64,000 bases of DNA from Mycolicibacter heraklionensis (GTDB lineage: Bacteria > Actinomycetota > Actinomycetes > Mycobacteriales > Mycobacteriaceae), in the NCBI RefSeq assembly GCF_019645815.1, contig NZ_CP080997.1:1054001-1118000 (forward strand). The letters are read 5' to 3'. Position numbers and translations under genes: made by a program. Each line of letters starts with the position of its first letter. Position 1 is the stretch's first letter. Positions 8,255 through 17,401 of the stretch are shown here, piece by piece. The notes below the pieces were generated by a model. It was not told where the DNA came from and did not search any database. It saw only the letters and a program-made list of their open reading frames with translations.

Positions 8255-8854
8255 TCAGCCGCGCGGTTTGCGGTTCTTGCGGCGGATGCCGACCCCGCCC
8301 CACAGCGAGAAACCGCGCACCTTGACCGTCGGTGCACCCGGGGTGCCGGTGCCCTCGACCTGCTGGTCGAAGCCGCCCATCACGCCGTAACCGTGGATGT
8401 CCACGTTGACCTCCGGCGGCAGCAGAATGGTCTGTCCGCCCATGATGGAGTAGGCGTTGATCTCGACGTCCGGCGAGGTGAAGTCGGCGTAGCGCAGGTC
8501 GATGACGCCGCCGCCCCACAGGGAGAATGTGGTCAGCCGCTTGGGCACGTTCCACCGACCGCGCCGCTCGAAGGAACTCATGATCGCCAGCAGCAACGTG
8601 GACGGGGCGGGTTTGCAGTCACCGCCGCGGTGCGGGCACACCGAGGAGCCCGGCAGGTCGGCGCGCAGACGGTCGAGCTCGTCGTAGGTCTGGGCCGCGT
8701 AGGCCTTGGCGAGCCGGGCCTCGTACTCGCTCATCGGCAGTTGGCCTTGCGCGACGGCGTCGCCCAGCACCTGCGCCAACTGGATCCGGTCGGTGTCAGC
8801 GGCGCGCGACTGGGTGCCGTTCGAGTCGACGCCACGCCGGGTTGAGTTCCTCAT
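8255..8854 (-). CDS. DUF1707 domain protein (Rv0966c-like)
   Basis: 199 residues. The N-terminal DUF1707 domain is recognisable by DTDRIQLAQVLGDAVAQGQL and MSEYEARLAKAYAAQTYDEL (about residues 20-65), followed by a linker with CPHRGGDC. The C-terminal part is a repeated beta-strand domain (FSLWGGGVIDLRYADFTSPD, AYSIMGGQTILLPP, GYGVMGGFDQQ, GFSLWGGVGI) like the cell-wall-active antibiotic response proteins. Function is unknown; the domain pair often responds to envelope stress. In M. tuberculosis the homologue lies a few genes from echA7, as here. Confidence 0.8.
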   Translation of the reverse strand: MRNSTRRGVDSNGTQSRAADTDRIQLAQVLGDAVAQGQLPMSEYEARLAKAYAAQTYDELDRLRADLPGSSVCPHRGGDCKPAPSTLLLAIMSSFERRGRWNVPKRLTTFSLWGGGVIDLRYADFTSPDVEINAYSIMGGQTILLPPEVNVDIHGYGVMGGFDQQVEGTGTPGAPTVKVRGFSLWGGVGIRRKNRKPRG

Positions 8855-8912
8855 CGGATACGTAGCCTACGACTAACCGCGTTTGCCGCAAGCTGGGTTG
8901 CCCAAAGTGGAG

Positions 8913-9749
8913 TCAGCCGGCCCAGCTGGGTGGGCGCTTCTGCAGGAATGCCAGCATCCCTTCCCGAGCTTCGTCGGAGACGAACATCCGCGCCGACGCG
9001 ACGCTGAGCGGTTCGGCGTCCCGGTCGAAACCGGCCAGCACCGCCGCGGTGGTCAGGGCCTTGGACGCCGCCAACCCCTGCGGGGACCCGAGCCGCAGGT
9101 TGGCAACCAGACCGGCGACGGCGGCGTCGACGTCATCGGCGGCCAGGGTGATCAGCCCGATCGCCGCGGCTTCGGCGGCGCCGAACTTCTCGCCGGTCAG
9201 GTAGTAGCGGGCCGCGGCTCGCGGCGAGAGCTTGGGCAGCAGCGTCAGCGAGATGATCGACGGCGCCACCCCGATGCGGGCCTCGGTCAGGGCGAAGGTG
9301 CTGGCCGGCCCGGCGACCGCGAGGTCGCAGGCGCCGACCAGCCCCATGCCGCCGGCCCGCACGTGGCCGTCCACCGCCGCGATCACCGGCCGCGGCGACT
9401 CGACGATCGCGCGCAGCAGCGCTGCCATTTCACGGGCCCGGTCCGCGGCCAGCTCGCCGGGTCCAAGCGGCGGTCCCAGCTTCGCCTCTCCTCCGTCGAG
9501 CCTCGCTGAACCGCCGGGGTCACCCCCGCTGGCTTCGCTGAGGTCCGCACCGGCACAGAACGTGTTGCCGGTGTGGCCCAGCACCACCACCCGCACGTTC
9601 GGGTCGGCCGCGGCGTCGCGCAGCCCGGCGTGCAGCTGGGCGACCAGCTTCGACGACAGCGCGTTGCGGTTGTGCGGCGAGTCCAGGGTCAGCCGGGCCG
9701 AACCGTCGCCGGTGTGTTCCGGCCCGGCGTAGGTAACCAGTGTGTCCAT
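8913..9749 (-). CDS. echA7: enoyl-CoA hydratase EchA7
   Basis: 278-residue crotonase-fold enzyme hydrating a 2-enoyl-CoA. Oxyanion-hole segments are GHTGNTFCAGADLSEA (residues about 57-72) and VDGHVRAGGMGLVGACDLAV (about 124-143). It is the last gene of the acyl-CoA operon, its ATG overlapping the fadE12 stop by 1 base. Between ADLSEA and the helix RAREMAALL there is an expanded Gly/Pro loop (GGDPGGSARLDGGEAKLGP), longer than I remember in the M. tuberculosis protein and resembling a repeat-derived insertion. In Atu/Liu-type pathways the hydratase acts on a carboxylated 3-methylglutaconyl-type substrate; that role here is inferred from context. Confidence 0.88.
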   Translation of the reverse strand: MDTLVTYAGPEHTGDGSARLTLDSPHNRNALSSKLVAQLHAGLRDAAADPNVRVVVLGHTGNTFCAGADLSEASGGDPGGSARLDGGEAKLGPPLGPGELAADRAREMAALLRAIVESPRPVIAAVDGHVRAGGMGLVGACDLAVAGPASTFALTEARIGVAPSIISLTLLPKLSPRAAARYYLTGEKFGAAEAAAIGLITLAADDVDAAVAGLVANLRLGSPQGLAASKALTTAAVLAGFDRDAEPLSVASARMFVSDEAREGMLAFLQKRPPSWAG

Positions 9750-10927
9750 CAGTACGACCGCGGCAGGCCCAGCGAGGTCTGCGCGACGAAGTTGAGGACC
9801 ATCTCGCGGCTCACCGGGGCGATCCGCGCCAGCCGGGACGCGGTGACCGCGGCGGCGATGCCGTACTCCTTGGTCAGGCCGTTGCCGCCGAGGGACTGCA
9901 CCGCCTGGTCCACCGCCCGGGTCGATGCCTCACCGGCGGCGTACTTGGCCATGTTGGCCGCCTCCGCCGCGCCGAAGTCGTCGCCGGCGTCGTACAGCGT
10001 CGCTGCCTTCTGCATCATCAGCTTGGCCAGCTGAATCTCGATGTGGTTCGCCGCCAGCGGGTGCGACAGGCCCTGGTGCGCGCCGATCGGGGTCTTCCAC
10101 ACCTGGCGGGTGGTCACGTAGTCCACGGCCTTGCCGATCGCGAAACGGCCCATGCCGACCGCGCTGGCCGCGCCCATGATGCGCTCCGGGTTCAGCCCGG
10201 CGAACAGCTGGGCGATGGCGGCGTCCTCGGAACCCACCAGCGCGTCGGCCGGCAGCCGGACGTCGTCGAGGAACACCTGGAACTGGCGCTCCGGGCTGAT
10301 CAGCTCCATCTCGATGGGCGTGTAGCTCAGCCCCGGAGCGTCGGTGGGCACCACGAACAGCGCGGGCCGCAGGTTGCCGGTCTTGGCGTCTTCACTGCGG
10401 CCGACCACCAGCACCGCCTGCGCCTGGTCGATGCCGGAGATAAAGGTTTTCTGGCCCTTGAGGATCCAGTCCGACCCGTCGCGGCGCGCGGTGGTGGTGA
10501 TCTTGTGCGAGTTGGACCCGGCGTCGGGCTCGGTGATGGCGAAGGCCATGGTCAACGATCCGTCGGCGATACCGGGGATCCAGCGCTGCTTCTGCTCGTC
10601 GGTGCCGAACTTGGAGATGATGGTGCCGTTGATGGCGGGCGAGACCACCATCATCAGCAGCGCGCAGCCGTTCGTCGCCATCTCTTCCATGACCAGCGAC
10701 AGCTCGTACATGCCGGCACCGCCGCCGCCGTACTCCTCGGGCAGGTTGACGCCGATGAAGCCGAGCTTGCCCGCTTCGTTCCACAGTTCGTCGGTGTGTT
10801 CGCCGGCGCGGGCCTTCTCCAGGTAGTAGTCCTGGCCGTAGTTGCGGGCCATCGCTGCGACGGCCTCGCGCAGGGCGCGCCGTTCGTCGCTTTCGATGAA
10901 GCTGGTGTCGCTCTTGGAATCGGTCAC
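9749..10927 (-). CDS. fadE12: acyl-CoA dehydrogenase FadE12
   Basis: 392-residue FAD-dependent acyl-CoA dehydrogenase; starts at a GTG overlapping the accA2 stop by 4 bases. Seen are the FAD-binding AFAITEPDAGSNSHK segment (about 130-144), a second signature AVQSLGGNGLTKEY near residue 340, and GLNPERIMGAAS, where the Glu sits at the helix-G position used as catalytic base in isovaleryl-type enzymes. The usual C-terminal E-G-T-S motif is absent (ARIAPVSREMVLNF). This suggests activity on branched rather than straight-chain substrates. A longer frame upstream of 10927 is an antisense-side shadow of accA2. Confidence 0.9.
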   Translation of the reverse strand: MTDSKSDTSFIESDERRALREAVAAMARNYGQDYYLEKARAGEHTDELWNEAGKLGFIGVNLPEEYGGGGAGMYELSLVMEEMATNGCALLMMVVSPAINGTIISKFGTDEQKQRWIPGIADGSLTMAFAITEPDAGSNSHKITTTARRDGSDWILKGQKTFISGIDQAQAVLVVGRSEDAKTGNLRPALFVVPTDAPGLSYTPIEMELISPERQFQVFLDDVRLPADALVGSEDAAIAQLFAGLNPERIMGAASAVGMGRFAIGKAVDYVTTRQVWKTPIGAHQGLSHPLAANHIEIQLAKLMMQKAATLYDAGDDFGAAEAANMAKYAAGEASTRAVDQAVQSLGGNGLTKEYGIAAAVTASRLARIAPVSREMVLNFVAQTSLGLPRSY

Positions 10928-12909
10928 AGTGGATCTCCTTCTGCTTGCGTTGTCTCGGGCTGTTCGACACGGGCCAGCACGGCACCGACCTCCACTTGGT
11001 CGCCGGGCTTGACGTCGAGCTGGGTGAGCACACCGTCGGACGGTGCGCTGATGGTGTGCTCCATCTTCATGGCTTCCAGCCAGATCAGGGGCTGGCCGGC
11101 GGTCACCTGGTCGCCGACGGCTGCGCCCAGCCGGATCACGTTGCCGGGCATGGGCGCCAGCAGTGACCCCTGCGCCACCGCCGACTCGGGGTCGGGGAAC
11201 CGGGGCAACGCCACCAGGTGGACACCGCCGGCGGGGGAGTCCACCCAGATGTCGGAACCGTAGCGAGCGACGGTGAACGTGCGGGCGACGCCGGCCGGGT
11301 CGGCCAGTACCACTTCGTCCGGGGTCGACGACACCAGGGTGACGTCGTCGTTGATGATCAATCCCGTTCGGGTGAAACGGTATTCGACGCGGTGTTCGGC
11401 CCCGGTGTCGTCGAGGTAGCCCTTGGACTGGAATCCCGACGCCAGGTTGCGCCAACCGCCGGGAATGGAGCCGAACGCCTGGGCGGTGGCCCGATTATGG
11501 GCGGCGTCGGCCAGGGCGGCCGCGATGGCGCTGGCCCGCACCGTCGCGGCATCGGCCAGCGGCGCCGACAGTTCCGTCAGACCGTGCGTATCGAAGAACG
11601 CCGTGTCGGTGGCGCCGTCCAGGAAGGCTGGATGCCGCAGCACGTTGACCAGCAGGTCACGGTTGGTGCGCAGCCCGTGCAGCCGGGTGCGCGCCAGCGC
11701 GCCTGCAAGCACGGCCGCCGCCTGCCGGCGGGTCGGCGCGTAGCTGATCACTTTGGCCAGCATCGGGTCGTAGTAAATGGAAACGGTCGACCCGCCGACG
11801 ATGCCGGAGTCCAGCCGGACGCCGGTGCGCCGGGACAGCGTCTCGAACTGAGTCGCTACGCCCGGAACGTCGAGGGCGTGCACCGGCCCGGCCTGCGGCT
11901 GCCACCCGTGGGCCGGGTCTTCGGCGTAGAGGCGCACCTCGATCGAATGCCCGTGTGCGGCCGGCGGTTCGGTGTCCAGCCGGGCCCCGTCGGCCACCGC
12001 GATCTGCAGTTCGACCAGGTCGACACCGGTGGTCTCCTCGGTGACCGGGTGCTCGACCTGCAGCCGGGTGTTCATCTCCAGGAAGTAGAACTCGCCCTGC
12101 TCGTCGGCCAAAAACTCCACGGTGCCGGCGCCGGTGTAGCCGATCGCGCTGGCCGCCAGCCTGGCGGCCTCGAACAGCTTGGCGCGCATCCCGGGGGTGC
12201 GTTCCACCAACGGCGACGGCGCCTCCTCGATGACCTTCTGGTGGCGGCGCTGAATCGAGCATTCCCGTTCGCCGACCGCCCACACCGTGCCGTGCTGATC
12301 GGCCATCACCTGGACCTCGATGTGATGCCCGGTCGGCAGGTAGCGCTCGCAGAACACCGTCGGGTCGCCGAACGCCGACGCGGCTTCGCGCTGAGCGGCC
12401 GCCACTTCGCCTGCCAAGGCTGACAATTCGCTGACCACCCGCATGCCGCGGCCGCCACCACCCGCGGAGGCCTTCACCAGCACCGGCAGTTGGTCGGCGG
12501 TGACGGTTTCCGGGTCGAGTTCTTCCAGAACCGGCACCCCGGCCGCGGCCATCATCTTCTTCGACTCGATCTTGGAGCCCATCGAGGTCACCGCGGCCAC
12601 CGGCGGCCCGATCCAGGTCAGCCCGGCGGCCTGCACGGCAGCAGCGAATTCGGCGTTCTCGGAGAGGAATCCGTAACCGGGATGGATGGCGTCGGCGCCG
12701 GCCGCCTGGGCTGCGGCGATGATCGCCTCGGCGGACAGGTAGCTGGTGGTCTCCGGCAGGCGTACCTTCGCGTCGGCCTCGGCGACGTGCGGCATGCCCG
12801 CGTCGGGGTCGGTGTAGACCGCGACCGTGCCCAGGCCCAGTCGACGGCAGGTGGCGAAGACCCGTCGAGCGATCTCGCCGCGGTTGGCCACCAGAACAGT
12901 GCTGATCAT
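10924..12909 (-). CDS. accA2: acyl-CoA carboxylase alpha chain AccA2 (biotin carboxylase + BCCP)
   Basis: 661 residues. The N-terminal biotin carboxylase domain has VLVANRGEIARRVFATC, the ATP-grasp loop KASAGGGGRGMRVV (about 145-158), and FLEMNTRLQVEHPVTEETTG (about 272-291). The C-terminal biotinyl domain carries EAMKMEHT, whose Lys is the biotin site, about 50 residues from the end. It carboxylates its own biotin for transfer by AccD2. An ATG start follows the accD2 stop by 12 bases. Length matches the alpha chains of methylcrotonyl- and geranyl-CoA carboxylases. Confidence 0.93.
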   Translation of the reverse strand: MISTVLVANRGEIARRVFATCRRLGLGTVAVYTDPDAGMPHVAEADAKVRLPETTSYLSAEAIIAAAQAAGADAIHPGYGFLSENAEFAAAVQAAGLTWIGPPVAAVTSMGSKIESKKMMAAAGVPVLEELDPETVTADQLPVLVKASAGGGGRGMRVVSELSALAGEVAAAQREAASAFGDPTVFCERYLPTGHHIEVQVMADQHGTVWAVGERECSIQRRHQKVIEEAPSPLVERTPGMRAKLFEAARLAASAIGYTGAGTVEFLADEQGEFYFLEMNTRLQVEHPVTEETTGVDLVELQIAVADGARLDTEPPAAHGHSIEVRLYAEDPAHGWQPQAGPVHALDVPGVATQFETLSRRTGVRLDSGIVGGSTVSIYYDPMLAKVISYAPTRRQAAAVLAGALARTRLHGLRTNRDLLVNVLRHPAFLDGATDTAFFDTHGLTELSAPLADAATVRASAIAAALADAAHNRATAQAFGSIPGGWRNLASGFQSKGYLDDTGAEHRVEYRFTRTGLIINDDVTLVSSTPDEVVLADPAGVARTFTVARYGSDIWVDSPAGGVHLVALPRFPDPESAVAQGSLLAPMPGNVIRLGAAVGDQVTAGQPLIWLEAMKMEHTISAPSDGVLTQLDVKPGDQVEVGAVLARVEQPETTQAEGDPL

Positions 12910-12921
12910 CGGCGGTATCCC

Positions 12922-14517
12922 CTACATCCGGAAGACGCCGAAGTTCGACGTCCCCTCGATCGGGCCATTGGCGATGGCGGACAAACACATTCCCAATACG
13001 GTGCGGGTGTCGCGGGGGTCGATCACCCCGTCGTCGTAGAGCATCCCGGACAGCACGAGCGGCAGCGACTCGGCTTCGATCTGCCCTTCGACCATGGCGC
13101 GCATGGCGGCATCGGCCTGCTCGTCGACCTGCTGCCCGCGGGCCTCGGTGGCCGCCCGGTTCACGATGGACAGCACGCCCGCGAGCTGTGCCCCGCCCAT
13201 CACCGAGGACTTGGCCGACGGCCAGGCGAACAGAAAACGCGGATCGTAGGCGCGTCCACACATGCCGTAGTGCCCCGCCCCATACGACGCGCCGAGCAGC
13301 AGCGAGATGTGCGGCACCGTCGAGTTGGACACGGCGTTGATCATCATCGAGCCGTGCTTGATCATGCCGCCCTCTTCGTAGTCCTTGCCCACCATGTAGC
13401 CGGTGGTGTTGTGCAGGAACAACAGTGGGGTGTTGGAGCGGTTGGCCAACTGGATGAACTGGGTGGCCTTCTGAGATTCCTCACTGAACAGCACGCCTCG
13501 CGCGTTGGCCAGGATGCCGATCGGATATCCGTGTAGCCGCGCCCAGCCCGTCACCAACGACGACCCGTAGAGCGGCTTGAACTCATCGAAGTCGGAGCCG
13601 TCGACGATCCGTGCGATCACCTCTCGCGGGTCGAACGGGATGCGCAGGTCTGCGGGCACGATGCCGATCAGCTCTTCGGCGTCGTAGATGGGTTCGACGA
13701 CGGTGGCCGGCTTCGGGCCCTTCTTGGTCCAGTTCAGCCGGGCCACGATCCGCCGACCGATCCGCACCGCGTCAAGCTCGTCGTTGGCGAGGTAGTCACC
13801 CAGCCCCGAAGTGCGCGAGTGCATCTCGGCACCGCCGAGCGACTCGTCGTCGGACTCCTCGCCGGTGGCCATCTTCACCAGTGGCGGCCCGGCCAGGAAT
13901 ACCTTGGACCGTTCCTTGATCATCACCACGTGATCGGACATGCCGGGCACATAGGCCCCGCCGGCGGTGGAGTTGCCGAATACCAGCGCGATGGTCGGGA
14001 TGCCGGCGGCCGACAGTCGAGTCAGGTCGCGGAACATCTGGCCGCCGGGGATGAAGACTTCCTTCTGGGTGGGCAGGTCCGCTCCGCCGGATTCCACCAG
14101 GGAGATCACCGGAAGCCGGTTTTCCAAAGCGATCTTGTTGGCCCGCAGGATCTTGCGCAGCGTCCACGGGTTGGAGGTGCCGCCTTTGACCGTCGGGTCG
14201 TTGGCGACGATCATGCACTCCACGCCTTCGACCGCGCCGATCCCGGTGACCAGGCTGGCACCGACCTGGAAGGCGCTGCCCCAGGCAGCCAGCGGGCACA
14301 GCTCCAGGAACGGTGAGTCGGCGTCGATCAGCGCTTCGATGCGCTCCCGGGCAGTGAGCTTGCCGCGGGAATGGTGGCGGTCCACGTACTTGGGTCCGCC
14401 GCCGGCGAGTGCCTTGGCGTGCTCGGCATCGATCTCGGCGAGTTTGTCGGTCAGCGCGGACGCCGCGTCGGTGTAGGCGGGGGAGTTGGGGTCCAGGGTG
14501 GACTTCAGGGTCGTCAC
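12922..14517 (-). CDS. accD2: acyl-CoA carboxylase beta chain AccD2 (carboxyltransferase)
   Basis: 531 residues from a GTG that overlaps the fadE13 stop (GTGA). The carboxyltransferase fold shows the N-half oxyanion region LVESGGADLPTQKEVF and FGNSTAGGAYVPGMSD, and the C-half LHNTTGYMVGKDYEEGG and ASYGAGHYGMCGRAYDPRF. The GHYGMCGRAYDP signature is typical for methylcrotonyl/geranyl-CoA carboxylase beta subunits rather than for propionyl-CoA ones. It transfers CO2 from biotin on AccA2 to an acyl-CoA. The AtuA-like gene in the operon favours a beta-methyl-branched, possibly terpenoid, substrate. Confidence 0.92.
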   Translation of the reverse strand: MTTLKSTLDPNSPAYTDAASALTDKLAEIDAEHAKALAGGGPKYVDRHHSRGKLTARERIEALIDADSPFLELCPLAAWGSAFQVGASLVTGIGAVEGVECMIVANDPTVKGGTSNPWTLRKILRANKIALENRLPVISLVESGGADLPTQKEVFIPGGQMFRDLTRLSAAGIPTIALVFGNSTAGGAYVPGMSDHVVMIKERSKVFLAGPPLVKMATGEESDDESLGGAEMHSRTSGLGDYLANDELDAVRIGRRIVARLNWTKKGPKPATVVEPIYDAEELIGIVPADLRIPFDPREVIARIVDGSDFDEFKPLYGSSLVTGWARLHGYPIGILANARGVLFSEESQKATQFIQLANRSNTPLLFLHNTTGYMVGKDYEEGGMIKHGSMMINAVSNSTVPHISLLLGASYGAGHYGMCGRAYDPRFLFAWPSAKSSVMGGAQLAGVLSIVNRAATEARGQQVDEQADAAMRAMVEGQIEAESLPLVLSGMLYDDGVIDPRDTRTVLGMCLSAIANGPIEGTSNFGVFRM

Positions 14518-15662
14518 GATTGGTATCCCAGGGTCTTGGCGGCCAGTGAGGTCAGGATCTCGGTGGTTCCCCCGCCGATGCCGATGATGCGCATATCCCG
14601 ATACTGGCGCTCCACCTCGGACTCGGCCATATAGCCCATGCCGCCGAACAGCTGCACCGCCTGGTTGGCCACCCACTCACCGGCCTCCACCGCGGTGTTC
14701 TTGGCGAAACACACCTCCGGGATGAGGAAGGCTTCGCCGGCTAGCTGCCGCTCGACGACGTGGCGGGTGTAGACCCGGGCCACATCGATGCGGCGGGCCA
14801 TCTCGGCCAGGGTGTTCTGCACCGCCTGCCGCGAGATCAGCGGCCGGCCGAAGGTCTCCCGGTCCCGGCACCAGGTCAGGGTCAGATCCAGGCAGCGCTG
14901 CGCGCTGGCATAGGCCTGCGCGGCCAGCCCGACCCGCTCGGAGACGAAGGCCGCGGCGATCTGGGCGAAGCCGGTGTTCTCGACGCCGACCAGGTTGGCC
15001 GTCGGCACCCGGGCGTCGATGTAGGACAGTTCGGCGGTGTCCGAGGATCGCCAGCCCATCTTCTCCAGCTTGCGGCTCACCTCGAAGCCCGGTGTGCCCT
15101 TCTCGACCACCAGCAGCGACACCCCGGCCGCTCCCGGCCCGCCGGTGCGGACCGCGGTGACGACATAGTCGGCGCGCACCGCGGAGGTGATGAAGGTCTT
15201 GGAGCCGTTGACCACGTAGTGGTCGCCGTCAAGGCGCGCCGTGGTGCGCAGGTGCCCGACATCCGAGCCGCCGCCGGGCTCGGTGATGGCCAGCGAACCG
15301 ATCTTCTCGCCGGCCAGCGTGGGGCGGACGAACTCCTCGATGAGCCGAGCATCGCCCGAGGCGATCATGTGCGGCACCGCGATACCGCAGGTGAACAGGG
15401 AGGCGAATACGCCGCCCGGCGCCCCAGCCTGGTGCATCTCCTCGCAGACGATCACCGCGTCGGCGCCGTCGCCGCCGCTGCCGCCGACCTCCTCGGGGAA
15501 GCCCGCGCCCAGCAAGCCGATGTCGGCGGCCTTGCGGTGCAGTTCGCGCGGCAGCTCGCCGGAGCGTTCCCACTCGTCGACGTGCGGCAGAATTTCGCGT
15601 TCGACGAAACCGCGCACGGTCTTGCGCAGCGCCTCGCGTTCGGGGGTGGTCCAGATACTCAC
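14514..15662 (-). CDS. fadE13: acyl-CoA dehydrogenase FadE13
   Basis: 382-residue acyl-CoA dehydrogenase from a GTG overlapping the stop of the AtuA-like gene. Signatures are LAITEPGGGSDVGHLRTTA (about 124-142) and QLFGGMGYMAESEVERQYRD (about 339-358). In the C-terminal motif IGGGTTEIL the position that holds catalytic Glu in short/medium-chain enzymes is Gly, while VSERVGLAAQA supplies a Glu at the helix-G position. Isovaleryl-CoA dehydrogenase has exactly this relocated base, so I infer a branched-chain substrate, like AtuD/LiuA. Confidence 0.9.
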   Translation of the reverse strand: MSIWTTPEREALRKTVRGFVEREILPHVDEWERSGELPRELHRKAADIGLLGAGFPEEVGGSGGDGADAVIVCEEMHQAGAPGGVFASLFTCGIAVPHMIASGDARLIEEFVRPTLAGEKIGSLAITEPGGGSDVGHLRTTARLDGDHYVVNGSKTFITSAVRADYVVTAVRTGGPGAAGVSLLVVEKGTPGFEVSRKLEKMGWRSSDTAELSYIDARVPTANLVGVENTGFAQIAAAFVSERVGLAAQAYASAQRCLDLTLTWCRDRETFGRPLISRQAVQNTLAEMARRIDVARVYTRHVVERQLAGEAFLIPEVCFAKNTAVEAGEWVANQAVQLFGGMGYMAESEVERQYRDMRIIGIGGGTTEILTSLAAKTLGYQS

Positions 15663-17383
15663 GGGGTCCCTTCTGGTAGGAGTCGTTCGGGTATCTCGAG
15701 ATGACGGCTGCGCAGCCATTCGCCCAGTCCCTTGGCCTGCGGGTCGAATCGGGCCTGGTAGGCCACTCCCTGCCCGAGGATGCCCTCGATCACGAAGTTC
15801 ACCGCGCGCAACTTCGGCAGCAGGTGACGGGTGACGGGCAACTCGGCGGTTTCCGGAAGCAGCTTCCGCAACATCTCAGTGGTCAGCGTGTGGGCCAGCC
15901 AGCGCCACTGCTCATCGGTGCGCACCCAGACCCCGACGTTGGCCGAGCCGCCCTTGTCGCCGCTGCGGGCGCCGGCGATCGCCCCCAAGGGCGCCCGACG
16001 GCTCGGTCCGGCCGGTAGCGGCTCGGGCAGCTCTGGATCGGCGGCCGGCGCCAGCTCAAGAGTTTCCGAGGCGGACGGGATGTCCACCCGGGTACCGTCG
16101 GCGTGCACGGCGACGTGCGGCACCTGCGTGGCATCGACATAGCCCGGGGTGAACACCCCGTAGACCTGGCCGTCACCGGGTGGGGCGGTGACGCAGAACC
16201 CGGGATAGCTGGCCAGCGCGAGCTCGATGCCGGCCGCGGAGAACTTGCGGCCCACGTTGGCCGGGTCCGGGTCGCGCACCACACAGTGCAGCAGGGCACT
16301 GGCGGTTTCCTCGGTGTCGGCGTCGGGGTGGTCGGTGCGCGACAACGTCCACTCCAGCTCGGCCGGCCGGACGGTCATGGCCGCCTCGAGCTGGGTGCGC
16401 ACCAGCTCGGCCTTGGCCTCGATGTCCAGGCCGGTCAACACGAAGGTGGTGGAGTTGCGGAACCCGCCGATGCTGTTCAGCGAGACCTTGTAGGTGGGCG
16501 GCGGCGCCTCGCCGGTCACGCCGGAGATCCGCACCCGGTCCGGGCCGCCCGTCTTGTCCAAGGCCAGTTCGATGCTGTCCATGCGCGCGGTGACGTCGGG
16601 GTTGGCGTAGCGCGCGCCGGTCACCTCGTAGAGCAGTTGCGCCGTCACGGTGTCGACGCTGACCAGCCCGCCGGTGCCCGGATGCTTGGTGATCACCGAC
16701 GACCCGTCGGCGTGGATCTCGGCGAGCGGGAACCCGGGGTGCAGCAACTTCTCGGTGGGTATCTCGGTGAAGAAGGAGTAATTGCCGCCGCTGGCCTGGA
16801 TGCCGCACTCGATGACGTGGCCGGCCACCACGGCCCCGGCGAGCTGGTCGTAGTCGGTGCGTGCCCAGCCGAAGTGCGCGGCGGCGGGTCCCACGATGAC
16901 CGAGGCGTCGGTGACGCGCCCGGTGATCACCACGTCGGCACCGCCGGCCAGGCACTCGACGATGCCCCAGGCGCCCAGGTAGGCATTTGCTGTTAGGGGA
17001 CTGCCCAACCCCAGCTCAGCGGCGCGCGGGAGCAGGTCGTCGCCTTCGACGTGGGCGACGCGGGCCGGGATGCCCAGCCGGTGTGCCAGCTCGCGCACCG
17101 CGTCGGCCAGGCCGGCCGGGTTGAGCCCGCCGGCGTTGGCCACGATGCGAACGCCCTGGTCGAGGGCCAGTCCGAGGCATTGTTCGAGCTGGGTCAGGAA
17201 GGTCTTGGCGTAACCGCGTTCGGGGTGCTTCATCCGGTCGCGGCCCAGGATCAGCATGGTCAGCTCGGCCAGGTAGTCACCGGTGAGGTAGTCCAGTTCA
17301 CCACCGGTGAGCATCTCGTGCATTGCGGCGTGACGGTCGCCGTAGAACCCCGAGCAGTTACCGATCCGAACGGCTGCTGTCAT
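15659..17383 (-). CDS. DUF1446 / AtuA-like protein of acyclic terpene utilisation
   Basis: 574 residues; first gene of the operon. N-terminal DUF1446 (about 1-450) shows IGNCSGFYGDR, YLTGDYLAELTMLIL, ANAGGLNPAGLA and VITGRVTDASVIVGPA; the last 100 residues (AIAGARSGDKGGSANVGVW onward) match the small C-terminal AtuA domain. Pseudomonas AtuA is encoded with geranyl-CoA carboxylase and is needed for citronellol growth; its exact reaction is not settled. The chosen ATG (17381-17383) keeps the start next to IGNCSG; it lies 19 bases from a palindromic operator. Stop overlaps fadE13 by 4 bases. Confidence 0.82.
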   Translation of the reverse strand: MTAAVRIGNCSGFYGDRHAAMHEMLTGGELDYLTGDYLAELTMLILGRDRMKHPERGYAKTFLTQLEQCLGLALDQGVRIVANAGGLNPAGLADAVRELAHRLGIPARVAHVEGDDLLPRAAELGLGSPLTANAYLGAWGIVECLAGGADVVITGRVTDASVIVGPAAAHFGWARTDYDQLAGAVVAGHVIECGIQASGGNYSFFTEIPTEKLLHPGFPLAEIHADGSSVITKHPGTGGLVSVDTVTAQLLYEVTGARYANPDVTARMDSIELALDKTGGPDRVRISGVTGEAPPPTYKVSLNSIGGFRNSTTFVLTGLDIEAKAELVRTQLEAAMTVRPAELEWTLSRTDHPDADTEETASALLHCVVRDPDPANVGRKFSAAGIELALASYPGFCVTAPPGDGQVYGVFTPGYVDATQVPHVAVHADGTRVDIPSASETLELAPAADPELPEPLPAGPSRRAPLGAIAGARSGDKGGSANVGVWVRTDEQWRWLAHTLTTEMLRKLLPETAELPVTRHLLPKLRAVNFVIEGILGQGVAYQARFDPQAKGLGEWLRSRHLEIPERLLPEGTP

Positions 17384-17401
17384 CCCCAATTCCCATCCCT
17401 C

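Noticed and set aside
10928..11455. Upstream extension of FadE12
   Set aside because: Low-complexity Arg/Pro sequence inside accA2; the GTG overlapping the accA2 stop is the start.
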